DNA of 13,607 nt from the NCBI GenBank assembly GCA_025765615.1, contig JAIVFJ010000712.1:1-13607 (forward strand). Reading direction: 5' to 3'. The stretch comes from Zopfochytrium polystomum. Taxonomy: Eukaryota > Chytridiomycota > Chytridiomycetes > Chytridiales > Chytridiaceae. How positions within the stretch are numbered: position 1 is the stretch's first letter; each line of letters starts with the position of its first letter. Of this stretch, positions 1 to 7,659 are shown piece by piece. Under the pieces are notes generated by a model. That model made no database searches. It was not told the origin of the DNA and saw only the letters and a list, made by a program, of their open reading frames with translations. The position numbers were made by a program, and so were the translations under genes.

Positions 1-542
1 AGGCTGGAGATTCATGTTTTCATGAGCCACTGCACATGTCTCGTACCTTTTCAGAAAGCTGTTGCGATGTCAGGGGCGCATTCGGTGCGCTTGTTCGTGC
101 AGTAGCTGGACTGTTTGCTTGTGCGCTTGACGTTGACAGAGGGTGAGGCCGGTCCATTCAGAGTTTTGTGGAGGATTTCTTGGTGCCACCTTTAAATTCT
201 CCTGGTCTTCATTGTGGGATGCCTCGTGACGGTTGGTTCACATGACCCTTGTTCAGCCACACTGTTGCGAGCTCTCCTTGCTCTCATCCACTTTATCGGA
301 CTTCTCAAGAAAGGAAGGCGAGAATTCTGTGTGGCTTCGTGAGTCTGTTCTGTTCACAGGTTTTTTCTTCGTGAATTCCAGGTCCTCGTCCCCATCTCCG
401 CCCAACTGAACTGCCATTTACACCAGCAGCGGCAGCATCGGCAGCAGCAGTTCCAACCATCGTAAGCGAGAGTCACCCTCGCCGCCGCCGTCACTGCTCG
501 TTACCATCACAGTCGCTGTTTTCTTTTCTTACTCGCTTAGAA

Positions 543-564
543 ACACACACACACACACACACAC
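543..564. repeat. (AC)11 microsatellite
   Basis: Eleven uninterrupted AC dinucleotides, in DNA with no recognised coding potential. No function is implied. Confidence 0.95.
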
Positions 565-787
565 GCATGGCCAGAAGAAAGAAATTATCTGATCAATAAG
601 GCATTGCCCATCTCGCCACATTAATGCCGCCCCCAATCCCCCCTGCTTCGTCGAGGCGCGACTTTCGCTGCTATCCACGAGAGCAGCGGATTTGCCCCAC
701 CCTTCTACACTTCTTCAGCGCGATCTCGCTTCCGTCACCTTCATTTTTGTTCGTGCTACAGCTTGGCCGCCGCTTCCTTTCGCCGCA

Positions 788-808
788 ATCGCAGCCTTAG
801 GCTGCGAT
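788..808. repeat. Perfect 9-bp hairpin with TTA loop
   Basis: ATCGCAGCC is followed by TTA and then GGCTGCGAT, a perfect 9-bp inverted repeat with a 3-base loop. It lies just upstream of the predicted 3' splice site ending at 817. Its loop and right arm contain a second possible splice acceptor (CTTAG/G, ending at 800). It could be a binding-site dyad, an RNA hairpin in an intron, or chance. Confidence 0.6.
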
Positions 809-817
809 ACGCTCTAG

Positions 818-1612
818 CTGATAGAGGCCTACGGGGATGTCTTAGGTGGAACTCTCTCCACAACAGCAGTAAGTCCGGCCAATGCACAGCTTTGAACGTG
901 GGCACTTGATTTTGGGGGTGTTCGAGTTAAGACAAAAAAGCCAAGAACTTTAAAAAAAAAAAGAAGAGAGCTTACACGGCACAGCGCTGTTCATCGCGAC
1001 CTGGTACAACCGCACCGTCGCAGAGGGTGTTGCTTGTTGGGACGTTGAGGGCCGCGAAGGAGGAGGACATCGTGGACTTGATGGTCTTTGAGGAGGGTTG
1101 CAGAGGGCGCAGGCAAGGTGGTGAGCGTGGGCTGGGGTGAGGTGGGTGGTGAGGGAGAGGAGTGAGATCTGGTTTTGTTGGTTTAGTTGTGGTGGAGGGG
1201 ACGGGGTTTTGTGGGGAGGTGATCTGTACGTCGGTTTAGTTTCTTCTATTTCCTCTGGATGTCTCCCTCTCGTGTTAGTTACCTCTTGTTGTCATGTGCA
1301 GATACGATGCACTTCAAGGAAATTGTATTGAGAAAGCAAGTCTTATCAAAAATTTTCTTTGTGGAGAGGGTTCACACTATGGACAACACCGTCCCCATTA
1401 TGGAGGTTGAAGAACAACTTCCCTTCCCCGGTTTCGATGGAACCAGCTGCGCACTTCAGCAACACTCCACAGCCGTTTGTCAGCTTCACACAGTTCAAGC
1501 CGCTTCATACAGTTCAGCAATAACAGCACTAACAAAAGCAGCTTGTTCCTTGCCCTGCATTGAATGGAAGCTTGCCAGGTGGTTGCACAATATTCTCTTT
1601 TCATTGGGTTGA
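818..1612 (+). CDS. Exons of an unrecognised plus-strand gene, 5' part not resolved
   Basis: Three segments read as protein and are bounded by splice-like signals. Exon 818-868 follows CTCTAG, encodes LIEAYGDVLGGTLSTTA and ends at a strong GTAAGT donor (869). Exon 969-1117 or 969-1120 follows AAGAG and includes GTALFIATWYNRTVAE, then LRAAKEEDIVDLMVFEEG one frame over; removing one G from GGG at 1025-1027 joins the frames. A GTGGTG or GTGAGC donor follows. A pyrimidine-rich acceptor ending ATGTGCAG (1301) opens a last exon with KEIVLRKQVLSKIFFVERVH, which runs to a stop at 1610-1612. Phases agree across both introns (100 and about 184 nt). The last 118 bases run antisense to the transposase C-terminus, so the true end may be earlier. 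I do not recognise the family. The middle exon has high GC at third positions like other host genes here; the last exon does not. It could be a host gene interrupted by the transposon. Confidence 0.35.
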
Positions 1613-4528
1613 GTTGTTCGTCTCTGCTGTTTTGCTTTTTTTTGATGCTCAGAATTAGTAGCATCTGTATCCTGTGTCTGGTCACTCCCGCACAAGGAAG
1701 TCATTTTGGCCTCAGAGTCAGCAAAGGTTGGCAAATTGGAGACTCGTTGCTTTGGTGGCCGTCCCCGCTTCTTCCGCAGCTTCCAAGTAGCCAAAGCAGA
1801 TCTGACCAGATCCATGGACACCGTTGAACTTTGTGCACTTTGTACAAGATGAAGAAATTTCAAGAGGTCGTAGGTTGATGAGCAGAACGTGTTCAGCAGC
1901 CTTCGTGGGCTTGATACATAGTCATGGACAAATGCATGAAAGCTTCGCTGGGTCTCAAACTTCAGGCTTGTTGCTTTGATATGACACTCAGGACCACAGA
2001 CGTGGGGTGCATTTACAATATAGATACTCTGCTCCTCGCTGCATAACCAATGGCTGCGCTTTCCAGTGCTTTGCAATATCGGGCATTCCATAAGTGTCTC
2101 ATCTTGCAAACAATAAGTGATTACAACCACTGTGCTTCCAGCTTGAAGGAATGAGTCATCCACTACTTCACCAAACTCAATGGACTGGTCAAAACCAACT
2201 CGCATAATCATGGTTTGACTGTGCACTTTCTGTTTTGCTTGTGTACCTGGCTCTTTTGTCAGCAGGTTCTTTTGTGGTTTTAGTAAACATATTGATTTAC
2301 AAGCGATTTCAAGCAGCAAACCTTCGTTGACTTGTGGGACTGAGAAGTCAGAAGGAGTAGGAATCCATCCACTTTGCAACTGACAATAGCCTCCCGACAT
2401 AAGGTGGTGTCCTGCAGCTTCTACTGAAAAGTTGATAGCAACATCTCTAGAAGTATTGCGCCTATTTGTTGCAAGAATGTTGTAGCGAACCAATTTGTTT
2501 TGCGCCTCTTTTCCATGGGCAGCCGATCGTCGAAGAGGCCCAAAGCGTTGAGTGTAGAAGGGAGCGTGGGAAAGAATATGGAGCTTTGGTTTGATAAGAT
2601 CCCATCGATATTCGCACTTCAGAATTGTGTTTGCCAAGTTGCTGTGCCGCATTGCGAGCTCCTCACAGTGGTCATCCATATCTCTGATTTCCTCAGCGTG
2701 CAGGAGTGCATCAAAAGCAGAAATGTTGATCCACATCTTCAAAACATCGTCAGAAACAAGGTCCTTCAGCGCAAAGGTGGCAATTTGCGAGAATGCATGG
2801 AGGTCTTTTCCATTTAATGAGTTGGTATAATGAACCTGTAAAGTTGGGAGCTGTTGTTTAAAGGAGGAAGAATGGATGTGGTATGGACAAACTCACCAGC
2901 TCATATCCATTAAACGGTTTTGGAAAGCCTGAATGGTCAATACCATTTAAAGTTGCCTGAAGCAATGCTCTTTGCGGCTTTTTCATTTTGTGAAGAGTGG
3001 CCCTCATTGCATACTTCACAATTCCAAGGCTTGTACTGTGAAGGATATCGATTGGAGCATCAAATCCAAGATTGAAAAATGGATCCTCAGAGGGGTGACC
3101 TTTGTACGGTTCAGTGAAGAATCAACTATTGGGAAAAAAGGACAAACCAAGAAGAGGATTCATCTGTGGGAGATTTGACTTTTCCTCCATGCCCTTCTCA
3201 AAATACCAGTCTTTGACGCCATTTGCCGCAGCAATTGAAACTGCTTTTTGTCGAGTCATAGCTCCAAGCATGACTCTTTTATGCAAATCAGAGAGAAGGT
3301 TCTTCACTTCCTGTGCAGATAGACCAAGCTGGAAGTTGGGAGAGGAGTGTGGGTCCAAATAGGAGGCAAGCCGATTTGGTGCTTGCTCTGGAGTTGTCTC
3401 CAGTTGCCAGTCAGGAATCAGGCAAAAGCGGCAAGGATGCAAAGATGCCAGGCCAGTCCTTGAGCACATAACTGTATGCATAGGATTGTCACCAACTAGC
3501 TGAAGAATGCAGCCAATCAAGACTACATCTTTTTTGTGAATGGGGTCAGGCACATCAATTCCTTCATGTAGCTCTCGTATGTTTTTGGCTATAACCTCAG
3601 TTGACTCAATCCCTGTCGCTGTCTTTGAGGCAAGAATAAAATGATTGTGTTCACGAAGGCTTCGAAATGGCTCAGGGAGACCAGCAAATGTGAAGCTCCA
3701 AGACTCATACTTATTCCATTTTTTTGAGACATTTCCACTCAGATCATCCTCAGATAAAGTCAGAGGGGCCATGAGAACACTTTTGCCAGCTGCTTTTTGG
3801 CGGAGAGGATTGCTTTGGATTGGACTGGAAGGTTTGATAGTGCCTGCAGTGTCAACTTTCCAGAAGGTTTTATAGTTCTCAGATAGTAAGGGTGTCAAAG
3901 TGAAAGAAGAGTCATCAACAGGGAATTGCACTGCTGCTGTTTGGTCAATGAGGAGAACATTGTCACTCAAGTCACATTGGTAGCCAAACCACACCATCTC
4001 TCTGTTGAGACAATCATATGCAAAGGTTGTAATGTAAAATGTTCCTGCATGGGTACTACCATTTTGTAGAGAATAAACCTCTTCAGCAAAAATGTCTTCC
4101 CTCTCCCCACTTCCAGGCACCATTGGTGATGAGATTGAGTACAGCCATTTGCTACATCCACTTAATTCACGGACACAATTGTCAAGTGTTGGATAAAAGT
4201 GGAGATAATTCCAGATCTCAGGCTTTGCAAGCTCTAATCGGATTGTGTCTGCAATAGAATTGTAATAGATCAATTTTCCAGTTGAAGTTTTGAACTTTCG
4301 AGTAGTAACTTGACATATGCCCACTGCAAGTTTCTGGATTTGTTTGATTTTGTGCAAACTAGGAACATCATGGACTCCGAGATCTACAAGAAGTTGCAAA
4401 ATTGCTCTCTTCATTGGATTTGGAAATCGAAAAGGCTGCTGACTGAAGAATAGTGCCAATTTCATATGCAGAGTTGGAATGTCAAAGTAGAATGGTAAAT
4501 TTGGTGGAGATGGAGTTTCTGATGGCAT
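1495..4528 (-). CDS. Transposase, main coding part (exons 4528-3148, 3099-2897, 2835-1495)
   Basis: Probably the catalytic protein that moves the element. Joined as given, the exons total 2925 nt (974 residues). Visible landmarks: an N-terminal FDIPTL...VDLGVHDVPS block (residues about 15-57), SGNVSKKWN (264-272), GDNPM (346-350), CRFC (366-369), FDAPIDILHSTSLG after the second junction, KPKLHILSH (610-618), RFGPL, NRRNTSRD, HHLMSGGY (671-678), CGPEC, and an AT-hook RKKRGRPPK (about 883-890). The SGN-SKKWN, GDNPM, KPKLHILSH and SGGY blocks occur in the same order in fungal relatives. The intron at 2896-2836 (61 nt) is clear: GTGAGT donor, TTTACAG acceptor, frame kept. Between NPLL and the FDAP block there is an in-frame TGA (3124-3122). 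A 48-nt intron (3147-3100, GTTTGT to ACAAAG) would remove it in frame; otherwise the gene carries one premature stop. Acidic catalytic residues cannot be assigned by eye. The ATG at 4528 may be internal, because splicing from the upstream finger exon to 4518 also fits. Confidence 0.85.
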
Positions 4529-4613
4529 TACGTTGAATATTGGGGTGTGAAGTTTTATTTTCTAATGTTATGGCAAGGTTAGCAGTTAGATTGGGGCACG
4601 CACATTGACGGAC

Positions 4614-5059
4614 CAGATTGGTCTTGATTTTCCGTATTTGGCTCTGGGCTGCTGTGCATTACGAAATCAATTTCATCATATTCACTTTCGTCTGATGGGT
4701 CTAAAGGCCCCAGCTCCTCATCCGATTCTGACATCTCGCTGCTGGATTCCGACTCCGAATGGGATGATTGACTTCCTGAAAAATACTGCTCGTTGCCACT
4801 GCAATTGTCTGGTGCTGAGGCAACATCACCTTCACTGGCACCAACACATGGATCGCTCGTTCCACCAGCGTGGAGGGAAATCCCAAGCGCAGCTGTCTGA
4901 TCGCCTGTCATTTGAAGGCCCAGCCAAGTGATCTGCATTCTCCAACTCGCCGAAAAGAGACGTAATAACTTGGTGCTTTTGCGTGCGTAAGTGCCGGTCC
5001 AGTTTGCTTTTGTATTCGAACTCGCAGTTGCATGGAAAGCAGCGCCACTCGGAGGACAT
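4614..5059 (-). CDS. N-terminal exon(s) of the transposase: C2H2 finger and acidic linker
   Basis: From ATG 5059 the frame reads MSSEWRCFPCNCEFEYKSKL and completes a C-x2-C-x12-H-x5-H zinc finger (...HLRTQKH), a DNA-binding module expected at the N-terminus of such transposases. A second frame, one base over, then reads an acidic Ser/Glu/Asp-rich stretch (SESESSSEMSESDEELG, DESEYDEIDF). One extra G in GGG (plus-strand CCC 4919-4921) would explain the switch; a 37-nt intron is a weaker alternative. Downstream, a CAATCTG/GTCCGT donor at 4613, CTAAC branch-like sequences and a CCATCAG acceptor ending at 4519 give a 95-nt intron whose phase joins the linker to the main transposase frame. Without that intron the linker frame stops at 4579. 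Either this is the 5' exon of the same gene, or a small separate transposon ORF. Confidence 0.55.
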
Positions 5060-5293
5060 CGAGAACAATTGGTTGGTCAAAATGACAAGATCTTATTAAA
5101 GTGGCTCACACCAATTCCCATGTCTGCCTGTAAGTCGCATGACTGGCTAGGCTCAAGCCTGCCACCCCGACTTTGAGCAGTGTCAGCTCGCAACAGCCAC
5201 TCGTTCTTCCTGGCTGCCATCTCTTGTCTGTGACTCACTCAGCCAGGATCTCAGACTATGCAATCGCAAAGATGCAAAGGAAGCGGTGCGCAA

Positions 5294-5766
5294 CTACGGG
5301 GACGAGACACTGCTGACGGACGTTGGGGAAGGTGTTGCAGATGGACTGGGCATTTGTAACTGTGAAAAACGAAATCAATGGGGGAGGGAAAAGGGGGAAA
5401 GGCAAGGTAGCGACTGCAAGGTGAAAGGGTTGGGACGGGATCGATTACAATTGGGAGCCACCCTGACCTCATCGCGGTCGATCATCCATCCGGTGCTTGT
5501 GATTCCCTCTGCAGATGCCGAAAGACGACGCTGGGTAATATCAAGAGGATGTGCGGCGATGCCTGTGATGAGTTTTGTGAAGCTGCTCAGGGCAGGTTGT
5601 GTCTGAGTGTGAGGTGGAGCGGTGGAGTCTGTGCAATGGCAAAAGTCGAGCCGATGTCAACAATGTCATCTGAACTGAGTATGGTGGATATGATTAAGCC
5701 AGGGACGAAGGGGGTGTACGCGATCGAGTCGAGGGCAGCTTCAACAGCACACAACAGGAACGGACC
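5294..5766 (-). CDS. Exon-like pieces of an unrecognised minus-strand gene
   Basis: A first block after GCTGAG/GT (from 5766) reads AVEAALDSIAYTPFVPG, then IISTILSSDDIVDIGSTFA, a mixed hydrophobic/acidic pattern typical of folded protein. A second block, in another frame, reads SFTKLITGIAAHPLDITQRR and GITSTGWMIDRDE, ending at a GAG/GTCAGG donor (5467). A 108-nt intron to TTTTTCACAG (5360) leads in phase to a 22-codon Ser/Pro-rich end, LQMPSPSATPSPTSVSSVSS, with TAG at 5296-5294. The junction between the first two blocks (about 5640-5590) has no GT donor and may be another single-base break. A possible start with MSGADVVIRCCG lies upstream near 5931, but no in-phase splice to block one was found. 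No family was recognised. Codon use is intermediate, so this is a weak model. Confidence 0.3.
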
Positions 5767-6251
5767 TCAGCGTGGGATCAGCAGATGACGTGGTCGAGGG
5801 AAGGGCGCAGGCTTTTGGGGGATATTAAGTCGCACACGCACACCAAGCCCCATTGGGTTTCGCTCTGTGCGTGTGTGCGTGTGTGTAACGAGGAAATATT
5901 CCCACAGCATCTGATTACCACGTCTGCGCCAGACATGACATGTCGGACCTTGGTTCAACATGAGTGCCCCCAACCTTCTCCAAGCTTTGTCACGAATACT
6001 TGTTGAACCCAGGCGGAGCCGGAATACCCTCCAACCTTTTGCCCGTTTTGGGGTGTACTATTTATTGATTGGTGGTTCCGTACAACACTTATTTTAAATA
6101 TTGTTTTTTGTTAGTGGGGACAGACAGATACGCACACAGAAAGAGACAGACAAACAGACTGACAGACAGACTGACGAGACAGACACTCAGACCCAGATTC
6201 CGCCCGGTGCCGCCCGCCATGCTTTTTTGCGGATCCGAATCCGTGAATCTA
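5767..6251. other. Intergenic/leader region with CA/GT dyad, AT-rich patch and CAGA-type repeat
   Basis: No convincing gene. CA-rich 5831-5843 and GT-rich 5867-5887 form an imperfect inverted repeat that could fold into a hairpin. An AT-rich patch (about 6084-6114, with TTTAAATATTG) looks like a core promoter for the minus-strand locus below 5766 or for a plus-strand transcript. A CAGA-type tract follows at 6119-6185. A 29-codon plus-strand ORF begins at about 6221 in a GCCGCCCGCCATG context, which is suggestive only by its start context. A minus-strand frame across 5890-6060 also stays open without a recognisable product. Confidence 0.35.
6119..6185. repeat. Degenerate (CAGA)n tract
   Basis: Interrupted runs of CAGA/GACA units with CA-rich inserts on the plus strand. 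They belong to the same sequence class as the purer tracts at 9879-9914 and 10951-10974. Confidence 0.8.
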
Positions 6252-7040
6252 TTAGTGACCAGTCTTTACTGTCCTTCTTGTTCGTTTTTTCTCCTTGTTC
6301 GCGCTTGAGACGTCCCCCCGTCCCGCCTCTCTTTGCAAGTTGGGCGCCAGCCACGGAAAGCTCTCTCGGAGAAAGGCGGCCGCCGCCGCGACGGCCTCGG
6401 CGCGGGACAGGGTCGGCAGGTCGGTGGACTCGTTCAGAGAAGCGCGGCGGCGACGAGGAAGCTTGCTTCTTCAAACTCGAGCTGCTTGAAGACGCGGACG
6501 CGCCAGGCGTTGGAAGGGCACCAGCGCGTCGTCGGCGCGCGCGTCGGCCGCAAACGCCGCGCGGCCGCCGCTCAGCTCGAGGTAGGAGCCGAGGTGGGTG
6601 GAGCTTTCGTAGCGCGAGGCGACGGCGACGCCGCCGTTGGGAGCACCAAGCAGCAGCGGGGACAGCGGGGGCAGGGCAGCGCCTTTGGCAAAGTCGAAGG
6701 CGATTGCTTCGAACCGTTACGACCCAAAGCAAGCATCACCTTGCCCGCCCGCCTCTCCCTCGCCTCTCCCTCCGCCGCCGCCACCTCCCCCGCCGCCCTA
6801 ACCGCCCTCCACACCTCCGCCTCCGCCCGCCACGGGTATCTGCGCGGACCCAGCCCTCTCCTCGTTCCCCCTCAGCGCGGCCAGCGTTCGCGACGCGGTC
6901 GACGGCACGTGGGAGCGCGCCGTGGGCGGGGTGGCGTGGGCGGTGGTGAAGGGTACGCCGGCGGTGAGGGTTGTGACGTGCGCGAGGTGGTGGTGAAGAG
7001 GGCGTGGAGGGTGTGTTGGTAGCGGGCCGGTGTAAAGAGT
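6252..7040 (-). CDS. Alanine-rich protein locus with several frame breaks
   Basis: Successive minus-strand segments in different frames have very high GC at third positions and read as one protein. They include RYQHTLHALFTTTS (near 7020), TTLTAGVPFTTAHATPPTA and SRTLAALRGNEERAG (to about 6850), a helix-like Ala/Glu/Arg stretch, then IAFDFAKGAALPPLSPLLLG, ASRYESSTHLGSYLELSGG and RADDALVPF to 6513, NAWRVRVFKQLEFEEASFLV from 6511, and ESTDLPTLSRAEAVAAAAAF to the stop TAA at 6254-6252. One extra C at 6513-6512 and one missing base near 6437 would restore the last two joins. Others (about 6980, 6850 and 6705) could be introns or breaks. I do not recognise the family or find a start codon. Either the sequence here has single-base errors, or this is a young pseudogene. 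Overlapping plus-strand ORFs are Arg-rich and look like shadows. Confidence 0.4.
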
Positions 7041-7659
7041 TGTTTGTGGTGGGTAAGGCAAAGAAGGGAAATGAAAAAGTAGATGGTGTGGATGGAACCG
7101 GATGGGAGGGTATATGGAAGGAGGGAATTTTCGGACGGAAGTCAAAGGTTGGTGGAATGGCAGGTCGGAACGAAGCGAGGGACTCTTATCAATTTGGGGC
7201 AGAAAGAAGTGCGGGACTTCCATCAATTCAAAAGAGACTTCAAACTCGGTGTGTCTGTTCCCGAGTTGTTGCGTCGTTCGTTTTCTGCGCCGATTCCGCG
7301 GCGAATATTCCAAAGGGGAAGAAGGTCATCGAAGGGTTTGGGCTGAAAGGTGCGTGTTCATTCGAATCGAAAAAAGATCAATCGGGAAAAGCGATAGAAA
7401 AGAAGTAGCAACGCCAATATGAAGTACGGGGGTTTTGGAAGCATGTATAAAGTAACGACTGAAGATGAGAACTTTTTGCAAAAAAAAAAAGATCGGAGCC
7501 ACACCTCTATGAAGCGAGGAGGGCAGTAGAAGGAGATACAGGGAGAGCAAACAAACCAATAGCTGAGCGACGGACGATTAGATGAGACTAGACCGCGGAC
7601 AAAGAACTGCGTGAGCGAACCAAAAAAAACTCAACTGGAAAAGAAACGAACGACCTCCA
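7041..7659. other. Intergenic region or 5' leader between two minus-strand loci
   Basis: No defensible gene. A minus-strand frame beginning near 7313 and open to 6798 contains EFEVSFELMEVPHFFLPQID (about 7225), which could be an upstream exon of the alanine-rich locus, but no donor was convincing. The plus strand has TATAAA at 7446-7451 and an A11 run at 7480-7490; on the minus strand the latter is a T11 run. The right end is the 3' flank of the PH-domain gene (stop at 7662-7660). Confidence 0.35.

Larger units (their letters stand above)
1..817. other. Left flank without a resolvable gene
   Basis: No open frame longer than about 60 codons runs through this stretch on either strand. It holds an (AC)11 microsatellite, an imperfect CAG/CGG-rich patch near 424-450, pyrimidine-rich tracts (about 640-785) and a perfect hairpin at 788-808. 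The pyrimidine-rich end leads into a CTCTAG that could be the 3' splice site of the exon starting at 818, so at least the right part may be intron. Short protein-like pieces occur around 145-230 in more than one frame, but I could not choose between them. Leader, promoter and intron sequence are all possible. Confidence 0.4.
1495..5059 (-). mobile_element. DNA transposon, fungal-type C2H2/AT-hook transposase element
   Basis: The minus-strand coding block forms one element: a C2H2 finger at its 5' end, an acidic linker, then a transposase of about 974 residues. Base composition is more AT-rich than the host genes on either side, as expected for an insert. I searched by eye for terminal inverted repeats and target duplications between about 900-1490 and 5080-5290 and found none I could defend, so only the coding extent is given and the true ends lie outside it. 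The protein family is familiar from agaric and other fungal genomes, where members are mostly annotated as hypothetical or transposase-like. CACTA-like or KDZ-like superfamily placement is possible but not shown here. Confidence 0.75.

Noticed and set aside
969..1117. Inositol 5-phosphatase/EEP-like start (FIATW followed by DLMVFEEG)
   Set aside because: Spacing loosely resembles the family, but the asparagine after TW and the downstream catalytic motifs are absent.
1495..4528. Assigning the transposase to Plavaka or a named KDZ family
   Set aside because: The SGN-SKKWN and GDNPM blocks differ from the Plavaka sequence pattern as I remember it, and catalytic residues could not be aligned without a database.
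900..5290. Terminal inverted repeats or target duplications of the transposon
   Set aside because: No pair at plausible distances matched well enough by eye. CACTA-like starts near 1375 and 1488 had no partner.
6101..7022. Long plus-strand ORFs (282 and 229 codons) over the alanine-rich locus
   Set aside because: Products are Arg/Pro/Gly-rich as expected for antisense readings of GC-rich DNA. The minus strand has far better third-position bias and protein texture.
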